From NCBI RefSeq assembly GCF_038396785.1, contig NZ_CP151087.1, positions 1,674,001-1,738,000 of the forward strand: DNA of 64,000 nt, in the 5' to 3' direction. The notes under the pieces are model-generated. The model made no database searches. It saw nothing but the letters and a program-made list of their open reading frames with translations, and was not told the DNA's origin. Position 1 is the first letter of the stretch; each line of letters opens with the position of its first letter. This DNA is from Sphingobacterium thalpophilum (GTDB lineage: Bacteria > Bacteroidota > Bacteroidia > Sphingobacteriales > Sphingobacteriaceae). Of this stretch, positions 45,360 through 55,023 are shown piece after piece. A program made the position numbers and the translations under genes.

Positions 45360-46208
45360 CTACGCAAATAATTTGGTCAATCTGAACAGGAAGAAATTGA
45401 TGTCACCTACACCTCTAAACTGACTTCTGAAAGCTTTTATCTTTGCATTGAAAGATTCTGCTGAAGCATTTGTACTCTTGTTGTCGAAGTAGTTCAATAT
45501 TTTTTTGTGATGGATATTTATGGTTCTGGAGACGGTGTTGAATGACTTGAAGCCGGCCTGTTCCACTTTATCCGCCCATTTTGCCAACCTTGTAAAGGCG
45601 TAGATCTTATCTATGGTGGTGTTGAATATCCAAGAGAGTTCTTGGGATAGCCTGTACGCCTTTTCAATATCGGGATATCGCTCAAAGAGTACAGCAGCCC
45701 TTTCTCTTTGCTCGTAAGTCCATTTATGTTCACTTTTATAAAGCAGGTATCGGCTTCTTGCAAGTAACTGTTTGATGGTTTCACTGTTGGATAGGACTTC
45801 CGGAAAATAGGTTTCCTTATTCTTTCGTGCTTGGTCAATTGCTTGATTTTCATCGTCAATGGCCTGCCAGCGGTGCTTTATCCTTATTTCCTGAAGCGCT
45901 TCGTTAGCAAGTTGCTGAACATGGAAACGGTCTATTACCTGAACAGCATTGGGAAAGCATCTTTTGGCTATCAATCCCATATTACCGGCTAAATCAAGCG
46001 TTATCTCTTGAACTTTATTTCGTAATCTCTGTGGGATCTTTTGAAGGATCGGGATAATGTTCTCTGATTTTGTCCCGTTCAGTATGGCTACAATGGTCCC
46101 TTTTTTGCCCCGTGCTTCTTTATTGGTGACAACGGTATAGAGCTCGCCATGGGATAGGCAGGTCTCGTCAATAGAAAGATGGCCGCTGACATTCTGTGGG
46201 AAGGTCAA
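45360..46208 (-). CDS. ISL3-family (ISAon1-like) transposase, catalytic part
   Basis: A 282-residue frame as counted from a TTG at 46208. The true reading region is open back to 46352 and adds a helix-turn-helix-like stretch (SIQTISSFYGISASKLRRYY). The ISL3 DDE core is present: Asp in HLSIDETCLS, Asp in EITLDLAGNMGLIA, and a C-terminal Glu in NASAESFNAKIKAFR. There is no good independent start. It is most likely made as a fusion with the upstream frame by +1 (or -2) frameshifting near TTTTTTAAAAGG (46360-46349). Confidence 0.88.
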   Translation of the reverse strand: MTFPQNVSGHLSIDETCLSHGELYTVVTNKEARGKKGTIVAILNGTKSENIIPILQKIPQRLRNKVQEITLDLAGNMGLIAKRCFPNAVQVIDRFHVQQLANEALQEIRIKHRWQAIDDENQAIDQARKNKETYFPEVLSNSETIKQLLARSRYLLYKSEHKWTYEQRERAAVLFERYPDIEKAYRLSQELSWIFNTTIDKIYAFTRLAKWADKVEQAGFKSFNTVSRTINIHHKKILNYFDNKSTNASAESFNAKIKAFRSQFRGVGDINFFLFRLTKLFA

Positions 46209-46323
46209 TCCATCTCGCGCATTTTCGCGATGCTCCCAATCCTGGAAACCGCTCAGTTTATTGCGGTAGTATCTCCTTAGTTTACTGGCTGATATCCCAT
46301 AGAATGAACTGATGGTCTGAATG

Positions 46324-46689
46324 CTATGAGCCTGGTTGTCCGCTGATACCTTTTAAAAAAGCTGCGAAATCCTGTGTGATGCGCGTCCCTTTGGCTACTA
46401 GTTCCCAATTTCTGTAGACTACTTTATCGGTATCCTGGTTGAGCCACCTGCGGCGCTTGACATGAAGATAGACCTGCATGCCACGGATAGGAAAATCTTG
46501 AAGGGTAACGGGTTCGAAAAACCCCTTGGAAATCAACTTCTGGCCTTGATATTCTTCAGGTGTATTATTGAGTTCCTCCAGAAAGATATCCAGTCTTTTT
46601 TCTTCTTTGGAATAGTGGGTCATCTCAAAATAATCGGAAACTCCTTCGGGAATAATTAAGGGCATTAACGCGTTAAAAGATTCGTGCAT
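46324..46689 (-). CDS. ISAon1-like transposase N-terminal region protein
   Basis: A 121-residue frame matching the separate N-terminal region seen in ISAon1-type elements (EGVSDYFEMTHYSKEEKRL, then FEPVTLQDFPIRGMQVYLHV). It lacks catalytic residues and probably helps recognise the element ends. It runs past the T6A4 stretch to stop at TAG 46326-46324, overlapping the open region of the transposase frame by about 29 bp. MHESFN is taken as start; five further codons upstream are possible. Confidence 0.85.
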   Translation of the reverse strand: MHESFNALMPLIIPEGVSDYFEMTHYSKEEKRLDIFLEELNNTPEEYQGQKLISKGFFEPVTLQDFPIRGMQVYLHVKRRRWLNQDTDKVVYRNWELVAKGTRITQDFAAFLKGISGQPGS

Positions 46690-46757
46690 CTGTATAAATA
46701 TCAAAGCACAAATATCTAATTATTTTTTATCCCCTCCACAACTTTTGTACATGATCC

Positions 46758-46765
46758 CAATTGAC
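46758..46765. repeat. Target-site duplication of the ISL3 element (right)
   Basis: CAATTGAC, identical to 45329-45336. Confidence 0.85.
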
Positions 46766-46802
46766 CTCCAATGATCTGATTCACAATATTTTTTTGCATA
46801 AA

Positions 46803-46836
46803 AAAAGGAGACTACTATTGACTAGTGTCTCCTTAA
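46803..46836 (-). terminator. Terminator of tRNA-Leu
   Basis: On the minus strand, stem AAGGAGAC / GTCTCCTT followed by a run of T, directly after the tRNA 3' end. Confidence 0.8.
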
Positions 46837-46837
46837 G

Positions 46838-46921
46838 TGCCCAGGAGCAGATTCGAACTGCCACGCCCATGCGAGCGCCACCCCCTCAAGATGGTGCGTC
46901 TACCAATTTCGCCACCTGGGC
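46838..46921 (-). tRNA. tRNA-Leu (GAG)
   Basis: An 84-nt class II tRNA. The acceptor arms GCCCAGG and CCTGGGC pair, with discriminator A. The anticodon stem CCATC/GGTGG encloses the loop TTGAGGG, giving anticodon GAG. A long variable arm (GCTCGCATGGGC) is present, and the T-arm has GTTCGAATC. The CCA end is not encoded. Confidence 0.93.
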
Positions 46922-46995
46922 TCATATTCACCTTTGGTATCACAAAAATAAAGATTTTTCGCTCTTTTACAAGTCGAAAATCGCTTTTTACAGCA

Positions 46996-47874
46996 TTATT
47001 TTACTAAATTCCTATTGATCAAGGTTCTAATTACACCGTCGACAAGTCCAACCCGTGGAACAATGATTTGTTTTAGGCGGCCGTGCTTCATAATCGTCAG
47101 GAAAATCTCACTTGCTGGTATAATTACATCCGCACGATCTTCGTTCAAACCCAATAAAATAATACGCTCTTTCAAAGAAAAGGAAGATAAATGCTCATAT
47201 ACCGCTTTCAATTTGGCATAAGATAATGGTTTATCCAATTTTTCATTGGAAAGACGCGCAAGCTTATTAATATTTCCGCCAGTACCGATCCCAACCACTT
47301 GCTTATACATGTGCGTATTGCTTCGCACCCATTCTTTCAATTCATCCCAGGTTTCTGTCTTATCCTGATTGTCCAAAATACGGATCGTCCCTAAGTTGAA
47401 AGATCTAGAGTTTACCAAGACACCATTGGCGAATAACGACAATTCCGTACTACCACCACCAACATCAATGTAAAGATAAACTTTATCTTTCTCCATCTTA
47501 TTATCCCAATGACTATTATAAATAATCTCAGCCTCTTTTGCCCCTTCGATAATATCGATGTTTATACCATTTTTCTTGACTTCCGCAACAATGTCGGCCC
47601 CATTTCGCGCATCACGCATGGCCGACGTCGCACAGGCCATATAATCCTCCACGTGATAAACATCCATCAACTCCCGAAAAGCCTTCATCGTTTTGATCAA
47701 ACTCTCGGCTTTCCTTGGTGAAATTTCCTGATGAATAAACGCATCATCTCCCAAACGGAGTGGAACACGTAACAGTGTATTTTTCTTAAAATTATATTGA
47801 TCTTTCTGTCCTATAATGTCAGCTATCAAAAGACGGACTGCATTGGAGCCTATATCTATTGCGGCGTATCTCAC
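46996..47874 (-). CDS. Ppx/GppA-family phosphatase
   Basis: A 292-residue ASKHA-fold enzyme. The first phosphate loop is AAIDIGSNAVRLLI at the N-terminus. The second is LYIDVGGGSTELSLF in the middle, followed by FNLGTIRI. GIGTGGNINKLARL and the C-terminal VPRVGLVDGVIRTL are also typical. The family hydrolyses polyphosphate or the pppGpp 5' phosphate. Length corresponds to the short form without the C-terminal helical domain. No ppk gene is next to it. Confidence 0.9.
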   Translation of the reverse strand: MRYAAIDIGSNAVRLLIADIIGQKDQYNFKKNTLLRVPLRLGDDAFIHQEISPRKAESLIKTMKAFRELMDVYHVEDYMACATSAMRDARNGADIVAEVKKNGINIDIIEGAKEAEIIYNSHWDNKMEKDKVYLYIDVGGGSTELSLFANGVLVNSRSFNLGTIRILDNQDKTETWDELKEWVRSNTHMYKQVVGIGTGGNINKLARLSNEKLDKPLSYAKLKAVYEHLSSFSLKERIILLGLNEDRADVIIPASEIFLTIMKHGRLKQIIVPRVGLVDGVIRTLINRNLVK

Positions 47875-48185
47875 TTTATATACGATTTCATTAAATTACG
47901 CTAAAATAAACACAGTTATTAAAAACTGTGTTATATAAATGTTAAGTTATCATTAATTTAACAAATAACAAACGATTATTTCAGGGAATTCTTGTGTACA
48001 CAACACTGATATGTCGTACAATAACTAAAATTTCCATTTTATCAAGAATACAAACTCATTTCCTGCCAAAATCATCTCGCTGGCAATCAACTGAGTCGGA
48101 ATACAGATAGCACATCCTATCGAAACTCAGTACCTATCACAATTCCATGCAGAAAATCTAGTATTGTCAACAAAAAAATCATAAA
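47875..48185. other. Intergenic region, no gene seen
   Basis: AT-rich. A small hairpin AACACAGTT/AACTGTGTT at about 47911-47934 lies before the Ppx gene start. Nothing else is recognised. Confidence 0.4.
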
Positions 48186-48224
48186 AAAAGGAATATTCAT
48201 CTTAATGAATACTCCTTTCCTTTT
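48186..48224 (-). terminator. Terminator after the lipoprotein gene
   Basis: Arms around AAGGAATATTCAT and ATGAATACTCCTT with a 4-base loop and flanking A/T runs. The stem has one mismatch. Confidence 0.65.
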
Positions 48225-48238
48225 ATTTATCTTATTTC

Positions 48239-48781
48239 TTAGTGATGGTGTTCTTCAACTTTACCGCCAGCTAACTTATAGATCTCTTCCACTTTTTTCA
48301 AAGACTCTTCTGAAAGGTGGATAACGTCTTTGTTTGTATTGTGTTCTTCATGAGACAATCTAGTATTGATCTCACCTTGTTTTTCAACTACAAGTGCTAA
48401 AAATGCTTTATCGTTGAATGCCGCTGTACTGTCCGAACCAATTGAAGCTGGAACTTGAAATGCAGGCACACCACGTTGCGCATCGCCAACATGCAATTCT
48501 TTTGCTAAATTGTCTAATTCTGGTAACACTGTTGCGTAAGCTTCTTTAATCTTTGCAGCTACATTTTTTACCTCTGCTGAGGTAGATTGTTTTGCAGCTA
48601 CATCGGCAAGATTTACCAAGTAGTTTCCATTTTCGCCAACGAATTTAATCATTGCAAAGGCATCACCATCCGCTAAGGATGCATTAGAGTATTGACGCTG
48701 TCTATCTGCAGCTGTTTGACCACAAGATGCAAATAATGTACCCGCACAAGCCGCAACAATAAATAACTTATTAATCTTCAT
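48239..48781 (-). CDS. DUF4142-like lipoprotein
   Basis: A 180-residue protein. The signal sequence with lipobox LFASCG puts the lipid on Cys at about position 20. The mature part is mostly helical. SLADGDAFAMIKFVGENGNYLVNLADVAAKQSTSAEVKNVAAKIKE resembles the ferritin-like helical pair of DUF4142 proteins, and the chain ends in a His-rich tail (EEHHH). The function is unknown. It is monocistronic and lies between the Ppx and ppc genes. Confidence 0.72.
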   Translation of the reverse strand: MKINKLFIVAACAGTLFASCGQTAADRQRQYSNASLADGDAFAMIKFVGENGNYLVNLADVAAKQSTSAEVKNVAAKIKEAYATVLPELDNLAKELHVGDAQRGVPAFQVPASIGSDSTAAFNDKAFLALVVEKQGEINTRLSHEEHNTNKDVIHLSEESLKKVEEIYKLAGGKVEEHHH

Positions 48782-48856
48782 ATCAATTTTGTTAACTATA
48801 CAAAAGTAGATAAAATATATGTTCTCCGAAACCCTATCCGTGAAAAGAAAGAAAAA

Positions 48857-51433
48857 TTACGCAACATTTCTTCCGGCATTCACCACGCCAAAGATTGTAC
48901 GCGCTATTAACTTCGAATAATCTTCACGTTGTGCATCAGTCAGCTGATCCGAATTCAATGCACGAATCGCAAAATGCTGTATAACCAATAACGGTAATAC
49001 AATTCCCTCGCGCGCTAAAATAGACTCACGATCCACCGGATAGTTCTCCATCAATTTTGAGGTTCCGCTCAATTTTAACAAATATTCTTTTGTTATCTGG
49101 TACTCGGCATACAACGTTTTCCAAAAATCACCATAAATAGGATCATCTTTCATGTATGCTGTAATATCAAAGTTTGACTTTGTCATCGACATCATACAGT
49201 TGTCGATCAATGTCTGAAAAAATCCCGATGAAACATATAATTGCTGTACGTCCTTCCAGAGGTTATTTTTTTCAGCCCATTGCAATGCTGTTCCGACACC
49301 ATAAAATCCAGGAATATTTTGCTTCAGCTGGCTCCATGAAGTTACAAAACTAATAGCCCGCAAATCTTCCAGTCGCAATTCACGGCCTGAATTACGTTTT
49401 ACAGGTCTACTTGAAATATTGATCGAGGATAACGCTTTCAATGGCGACATCGTCTCCAAATATGGTAAAAACAATTCATTCGTGCGTAGATCCATAAACT
49501 TATGATGACTCAACTCAGCTAGCTTATCAATGATCTCCTGTTGATGTTTGGTTAAAGTATCGCCCACACGTTGTTTTAAATCTGAAATAATGCCAGCGTG
49601 CAAAAGTTGCTCAATATTAAACCGCGCTGTATCTAAAGATCCGTACTGGCTACTGATTGTTTGTCCCTGAATCGTCAATTGAATATGATCGTTGGCAATC
49701 TCCTTACCCATAGATGCATAAAAACGTTGTGTTTTACCACCACCACGCGCTGGAGGTCCACCGCGGCCATCAAAAAACACCAAATCGACATCGTATTCGC
49801 GTGATATCGCCGTAAGTTCGATTTTTGCACGATAAATCGACCAATTCGCCATCAGATATCCACCGTCTTTGGTACTATCTGAATAACCCAACATAATCGT
49901 CTGTTTGTTTCCTCTTCGTTTCAAATGTGCCTTGTACTCCTTATTACTGTACAAGGTTTTCATCACGTCCGCTGCTCTCGTCAAGTCATCAACGGTCTCA
50001 AACAAGGGCACAAAATCGATCGTTAAAGCATCCTTCTTCCATCCAGACCATAAAAATAATTGACGCAGTCCCAAAATATCACTTGCTTGCTGGCAATTAC
50101 TGATGATAAAGCGTTGTGCAGCTCGCTCAGAACCGGAACGTTGAATCTCCTTTAATAATTTTATCACGCCCGAAGTATCTTTCGTTAACGGATCCGCGTC
50201 CTCTCCCACCGTTAAGTCAAGTTCTTTGAATTTTAATGCTTTTTGCTTGTCATTTTCACTAAGCTCCAGATAATCCAATGGCATTCCAGTCTTTTCCTGG
50301 TTGTGCTGAATCAGATAATTGGTAGCCTCACGTAATATGCGGCTGTCTTGTCTGATATCCAATGTGGTAAAGAAACAACCAAAAGTCATCACTTTACGGA
50401 GTAGATCATCAACGATCTCTACAAAAAGCCCGTTGTGATATTCCTCCAAAACATTTTTGATTGCTTTTAGATTCGTGATAATATTATCGGTTTCGTCTGC
50501 TGGATGTTCGACTGGATTAAAACTGTTTTCGTAGAACAATGTTTGGAGATTTTCCATATATTCCTCTACACCTCTAAATGTGATGCGCCGTCTAACAATA
50601 CGAAAATCCCTATAGTAACATCTAAACAAAATGGTACGTAGCAATGCGGCAACTTTCTTGGTGCTATCAACACTTACGTTGGGATTACCATCACGGTCAC
50701 CTCCAGGCCAAAAGCCCAGTTCAATCAATTGTTTGACTTCTTCGGTATCCACGTCCAATTCATCATCAATAAAAGACTGAATTTCCGATGCTACTTTATA
50801 AAATACGTTTTCCAAAAACCAAGCTAAGCTCGCAGCCTCATCAACTGGAGTCGGTTTATTTTTATTGATGAAAGGCGTTTTACCCAGTTGCTGTAGCAAT
50901 AAATGTATACTATGGATATCATTGGTCTTGATTGCATCGATCAGGTCGTTGATAATACCCAATACTGGTCCCGGATAGAATTGCGTAGGATGTGCAGTCA
51001 ACACAAGACGTACAGAAAAATCCTTCAATTTTGACACAATCTTACGGCGCATATCTTCGCTACCTTCGGCGTTTTTAATTAATGCCCCTAAGACATTTTC
51101 ATCATCGCCACGACCCACCATCTGAAATGACGAATCTTCGATCGCATCAAATAAAACAACCTGACGCTCTATATATTGAACAAATCGAAACAACAAATCA
51201 ATCCGTTGTTCTTCCGAAGAAAAATCTTCATGCTGATCGAAGAAACTTTTTATGATCTCATCAGGAGTTAAATGCTGATCCACACCCTTTTCACATTGCT
51301 TTGCAAAAAATGGTAATAAAGTACCTGTATCTTTAACACGTTGAAATGGCAATGTTAAAAACAAACTTTTGAAAAGCTCAAAGCGTGTCAATACCTCGTC
51401 CTGAAAGACGGCTTCATTTTTACTTTGCTTCAT
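48857..51433 (-). CDS. ppc: Phosphoenolpyruvate carboxylase
   Basis: An 858-residue enzyme that carboxylates PEP to oxaloacetate with bicarbonate to refill the TCA cycle. The catalytic His is in LVLTAHPTQFYPG. The motif GYSDSTKDGGYLMANW and the Gly-rich loop FFDGRGGPPARGGGKT are present; the loop replaces the enteric GRGGSVSRGG form and is usual for Bacteroidota. The chain ends in RTIFGVVNAGRNVA, similar to the family NTG terminus. The start MKQSKNEAVF was chosen over one eight codons upstream. Confidence 0.93.
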   Translation of the reverse strand: MKQSKNEAVFQDEVLTRFELFKSLFLTLPFQRVKDTGTLLPFFAKQCEKGVDQHLTPDEIIKSFFDQHEDFSSEEQRIDLLFRFVQYIERQVVLFDAIEDSSFQMVGRGDDENVLGALIKNAEGSEDMRRKIVSKLKDFSVRLVLTAHPTQFYPGPVLGIINDLIDAIKTNDIHSIHLLLQQLGKTPFINKNKPTPVDEAASLAWFLENVFYKVASEIQSFIDDELDVDTEEVKQLIELGFWPGGDRDGNPNVSVDSTKKVAALLRTILFRCYYRDFRIVRRRITFRGVEEYMENLQTLFYENSFNPVEHPADETDNIITNLKAIKNVLEEYHNGLFVEIVDDLLRKVMTFGCFFTTLDIRQDSRILREATNYLIQHNQEKTGMPLDYLELSENDKQKALKFKELDLTVGEDADPLTKDTSGVIKLLKEIQRSGSERAAQRFIISNCQQASDILGLRQLFLWSGWKKDALTIDFVPLFETVDDLTRAADVMKTLYSNKEYKAHLKRRGNKQTIMLGYSDSTKDGGYLMANWSIYRAKIELTAISREYDVDLVFFDGRGGPPARGGGKTQRFYASMGKEIANDHIQLTIQGQTISSQYGSLDTARFNIEQLLHAGIISDLKQRVGDTLTKHQQEIIDKLAELSHHKFMDLRTNELFLPYLETMSPLKALSSINISSRPVKRNSGRELRLEDLRAISFVTSWSQLKQNIPGFYGVGTALQWAEKNNLWKDVQQLYVSSGFFQTLIDNCMMSMTKSNFDITAYMKDDPIYGDFWKTLYAEYQITKEYLLKLSGTSKLMENYPVDRESILAREGIVLPLLVIQHFAIRALNSDQLTDAQREDYSKLIARTIFGVVNAGRNVA

Positions 51434-51457
51434 ATTTAAATCTTTGAAAGTGGTCAA

Positions 51458-51782
51458 GAGAGTTTAGGTGACTCTTGAAAATTTGTAATGTCTCTGAAAT
51501 AACCCTATGGCTCCAAATATAACAATATTATAGCTAAACAAATAAAAAAATATAAATTAATCAAAAAAACAATTGAAATTTTATAAACATACTAACAAAT
51601 TTTAGTAAATTTTCATTTTTAACACATTAATGCAATGCAGTATAGCAACGAAGACCTTGAGAACCTGATCCTGTTAAGCCCCGCTACAAAATGAACCTTT
51701 CTTGATCAGACAGAAACCGACCAGCTATATCGCTATCATCCGTACAAAAAAGAGCAAACATAGCAGAACAATTGTTTTTAAT
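51458..51782. other. Intergenic region ppc / FUSC gene
   Basis: AT-rich divergent promoter region. An in-frame start upstream at 51702 exists for the FUSC gene, but the added residues look like leader DNA. No defined site is recognised. Confidence 0.4.
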
Positions 51783-54011
51783 ATGAAAAGCAATTTATCT
51801 AAGTTTGTACTATACATTATGAAACAGACACAAGAAATAAAAAGTTTTTTCTATAGCCAATATTTTGCGGATGGACTCCGAATTACCATCGGATGTATTG
51901 TGCCTGTCCTAATCTTTGCAACTATCGGGCAATTTACCAATGGAACCATTGTTTCCCTGGGAGCGCTCTTGGTAGGTCTCTCCGATACGCCCGGAGCACC
52001 TAGCCATAGAAGGAAAGGCATGATTGCGGGTGCGATTTTGACTACGTTAACTTTTATTTTAACCAATATAGTTAATCAAAATGTCTATCTACTGGCGATT
52101 TTTATCGGCGCAGCCTGCTTTATATTTGCCATGTTTGCAGTATTCAATAGCAGGGCCGCCAACGTAGGCCTTATGTGTATTCTGATGATGTTGATCCATG
52201 TGCAGATTCACTATCCTCTTGTTGAAGCCATCAACTATTTAGGCTTCTATACATTAGGTGGTCTATGGTATATCGCCATTAGTCTTTCCATCACCCAGGC
52301 ACGCCCTTACAGGCTCGCCGAACAGGAGCTATCTGAAACAATTCGCTATGTGGCTGATTACATCCGGCTGAAAGCTAATTTTTACGATGCTAAAATTGAT
52401 AATGATAAAAACTACCTCAAACTGATCGACAAACAAGTTGAAGTCAATCAGCATCAGGAAAACCTACGGGATGTATTGTTTCAAAGTAAACGATCGATAA
52501 AAGACACCACAAAGGTAGGACGTTATTTAACCCTCGTTTTCAACGATATCGTCGATCTCTTTGAGCAAAGTATGGCGGCGCACTATGATTACAATACCAT
52601 CAGCGAACGCTTTGGACCTACAGGAATCTTGGAAGATTTCAAAAATGTGATTTTAAAATATACCAATGAGCTTGACAATTTAGCCTATCAGCTTAATACA
52701 AATACACAGCCAAAACCACTGTACGATTTCGACTCGGATCTCAGTCACCTTCACACTAAAATTGATCAACTGGATAAAAATCAACAATATAGTACATTTG
52801 CTTTACGCAAGGTGTTGATCAATTTGCGTGACCTGGTTCGCCGGATTAAAAATATCTATGGTTACTCGCATCTACAACCTGACGATGTCAAAAGAAAGGA
52901 AATTGATGACGCAAAACGCTTTGTTCAAAGCTCTGCAATTGATTTCAAAAAGTTCCGCGAAAATCTTACCCTAAAATCCACCATCTTTCGACATGCGTGC
53001 CGCATGGCAATTGTCATGTCGGTCACTTATTACGTGTTTGAGGTCACCAATATCACCAATAATGTATATTGGATCCTCCTGACTATCATGGTTATCCTAA
53101 AGCCTGGCTTCGGGCTCACAAAGGAGAGAAATATCCAGCGTCTCATCGGCACAACGATAGGCGGACTCATCGGAGCCCTCATCCTGTTAACCATTCATGA
53201 CCCAACGGTCCTTTTCGTTCTACTGGTATTCTTTTTTCTGACGGCATATAGCTTATTCCGGGTCAATTATGTCATTGCCGTACTTTTTATGACCCCTTAT
53301 GTATTAATTATGCTGAGCTTCGTCAGCGCCAATACATTGGACGTCACGAAAGAACGCATACTGGACACCTTTATCGGCGGCATGATTGCATTCTTATCCA
53401 GTTATGTTATTTTTCCAAATTGGGAAAGCATGCAAGTCAAGGAATCCATGCGAAAGCTACTGATAGCCAACTACAATTACATCTTTCAGGCATTGAAAGA
53501 AATTGCAGGCCAGGCGCCTTCCATCACCGACTACAAACTAACACGCAAGGCAGTCTATGTGGAAACAGCCAACATGGGTTCCACATTCCAACGTATGCTT
53601 ACGGAACCCAAGAAACGTCAAAAATATAGTAAGGAAGTCAATAAATTCGTCATATTCAACCATATCCTAGCTTCTTTTTCGGTAACATTGATGAACCATC
53701 TCGACGAAATGGACAATAATTATATCAATAAGGACCATGTCCGGACGATTCGAAAAATATTAAGCTCCTTGGAGCAATCCATTCAGCTGCTGCATTCTGC
53801 CGATAGTGTCAATGCATTTGTTCCTTTGGCAATCGAAATTCCCAACGACCAATTTGATAATACAGATGTCAGTTCAGTTGATGGACAGCTATTGAGTGAA
53901 CAGCTGGACTTTCTCAATAAAATTGCACAGGACCTGCATAAAATAGTCCAGGACCTTCACGCTAAAAGCACAGCAATGTCAGAAAATGAACTGCCTAAAG
54001 CTTTAAGCTGA
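51783..54011 (+). CDS. FUSC-family inner-membrane protein (YccS/YhfK-like)
   Basis: A 742-residue protein with two hydrophobic blocks, each several helices: about residues 35-170 (IGCIVPVLIFATIGQFTNGTIV...) and about 405-540 (ITNNVYWILLTIMVILKPGFG...). Each is followed by a soluble cytoplasmic region with helices. The FUSC motif WILLTIMVILKPGFGLTKERNIQRLIGT is well kept. Related proteins export aromatic acids or unknown compounds; the substrate here is unknown. The start is taken as 51783; a later Met at 51819 is also possible. It is 31 bp upstream of the reductase gene. Confidence 0.85.
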   Translation: MKSNLSKFVLYIMKQTQEIKSFFYSQYFADGLRITIGCIVPVLIFATIGQFTNGTIVSLGALLVGLSDTPGAPSHRRKGMIAGAILTTLTFILTNIVNQNVYLLAIFIGAACFIFAMFAVFNSRAANVGLMCILMMLIHVQIHYPLVEAINYLGFYTLGGLWYIAISLSITQARPYRLAEQELSETIRYVADYIRLKANFYDAKIDNDKNYLKLIDKQVEVNQHQENLRDVLFQSKRSIKDTTKVGRYLTLVFNDIVDLFEQSMAAHYDYNTISERFGPTGILEDFKNVILKYTNELDNLAYQLNTNTQPKPLYDFDSDLSHLHTKIDQLDKNQQYSTFALRKVLINLRDLVRRIKNIYGYSHLQPDDVKRKEIDDAKRFVQSSAIDFKKFRENLTLKSTIFRHACRMAIVMSVTYYVFEVTNITNNVYWILLTIMVILKPGFGLTKERNIQRLIGTTIGGLIGALILLTIHDPTVLFVLLVFFFLTAYSLFRVNYVIAVLFMTPYVLIMLSFVSANTLDVTKERILDTFIGGMIAFLSSYVIFPNWESMQVKESMRKLLIANYNYIFQALKEIAGQAPSITDYKLTRKAVYVETANMGSTFQRMLTEPKKRQKYSKEVNKFVIFNHILASFSVTLMNHLDEMDNNYINKDHVRTIRKILSSLEQSIQLLHSADSVNAFVPLAIEIPNDQFDNTDVSSVDGQLLSEQLDFLNKIAQDLHKIVQDLHAKSTAMSENELPKALS

Positions 54012-54042
54012 TTTATTCTTTAAAATTCTCGACATTTATACC

Positions 54043-55023
54043 ATGAGCGATACGATAACACGGTACGACCTGATCATAGTTGGCGGCGGGCCAATTGGCT
54101 TAGCTTGCGCCTTAGAAGCCAAAGAAGCAAATTTAAACTACCTTATTCTCGAAAAGGGCTGTTTGGTCAACTCATTATATAATTACCCCCAAAATATGAC
54201 CTTCTTCTCTTCTTCCGAAAGATTAGAAATAGGTGATATTCCATTTGTCACCACCAATTCCAAGCCAAAACGCATGGAGGCGCTGGAATATTACAGACGT
54301 ATACAGCAAAAGTTCGCACTGGATACCCATCTTTTTGAAGAAGTACTGGAAATTAAGAAAGAGGACACGGAGTTTCTGGTCAGCAGTAGCAAAAGCATAT
54401 ACCTGAGCAAGAAAGTCATCATCGCCACGGGTTTTTATGACATACCGATGTTGCTCAATATCCCGGGCGAAGAACTTCCCAAAGTGAGGCATTACTACGA
54501 CGATCCACATTATTATAGCAGCCAAAAGGTGATCGTTGTCGGCGCCAGTAATTCATCCATTGATGCCGCCCTTGAAACCTACCGAAAAGGAGCACAAGTT
54601 TCTTTGGTAATCCGCGGTAGCGAAATCAGCCGCCGGGTAAAATATTGGGTAAAACCTGATATTGAAAATCGAATTGCCGCGGGTGAAATCGATGTCTATT
54701 ATAACAGCCTCTTAACAGAAGTTACTCCAACTACTGCGCATATCCAAACCCCAGATGGTATCGTCGAACTCGATAATGATTTTGTACTGGCTTTAACCGG
54801 CTATCGCCCAAATTTTGATTTTTTGAAAAAGATCGGAATTGATATTCCCCAAGAAGCACCTTGCATTCCCAGCCATAATGAAGAAACAATGGAAACAAAT
54901 ATTGCCGGGATTTATTTGGCAGGTGTCGTTTGCGGTGGCTTAAATACCCACCTTTGGTTTATTGAAAATTCACGAATTCATGCCAAACAGATTATCGGAC
55001 ATATTCGCTCAACACTTACTTGA
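54043..55023 (+). CDS. ypdA: YpdA-family putative bacillithiol disulfide reductase
   Basis: A 326-residue flavoprotein. The FAD motif LIIVGGGPIGLACALEAKEA is near the N-terminus and the NAD(P)H motif KVIVVGASNSSIDAALETYR near residue 165. The YpdA signature NYPQNMTFFSSSERLEIGD is at about 48-65. The C-terminal TNIAGIYLAGVVCGG contains a Cys, the position linked to activity in YpdA. The enzyme would reduce oxidised bacillithiol with NADPH. It needs a bacillithiol pathway, not visible in this window. Its 3' end overlaps the convergent TetR gene by 8 bp. Confidence 0.84.
   Translation: MSDTITRYDLIIVGGGPIGLACALEAKEANLNYLILEKGCLVNSLYNYPQNMTFFSSSERLEIGDIPFVTTNSKPKRMEALEYYRRIQQKFALDTHLFEEVLEIKKEDTEFLVSSSKSIYLSKKVIIATGFYDIPMLLNIPGEELPKVRHYYDDPHYYSSQKVIVVGASNSSIDAALETYRKGAQVSLVIRGSEISRRVKYWVKPDIENRIAAGEIDVYYNSLLTEVTPTTAHIQTPDGIVELDNDFVLALTGYRPNFDFLKKIGIDIPQEAPCIPSHNEETMETNIAGIYLAGVVCGGLNTHLWFIENSRIHAKQIIGHIRSTLT

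Larger units (their letters stand above)
45337..46757 (-). mobile_element. Complete ISL3-family (ISAon1-like) insertion sequence
   Basis: A 1421-bp element. The ends are imperfect inverted repeats of about 23 bp, GGATCAGTTTCAAAACC... at the left and, reading inward from the right, GGATCATGTACAAAAGT.... It is flanked by an exact 8-bp duplication, CAATTGAC, the length expected for ISL3. Two overlapping-frame genes on the minus strand encode the N-terminal region and the DDE transposase. The intact duplication points to a simple insertion without later rearrangement. Confidence 0.92.
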
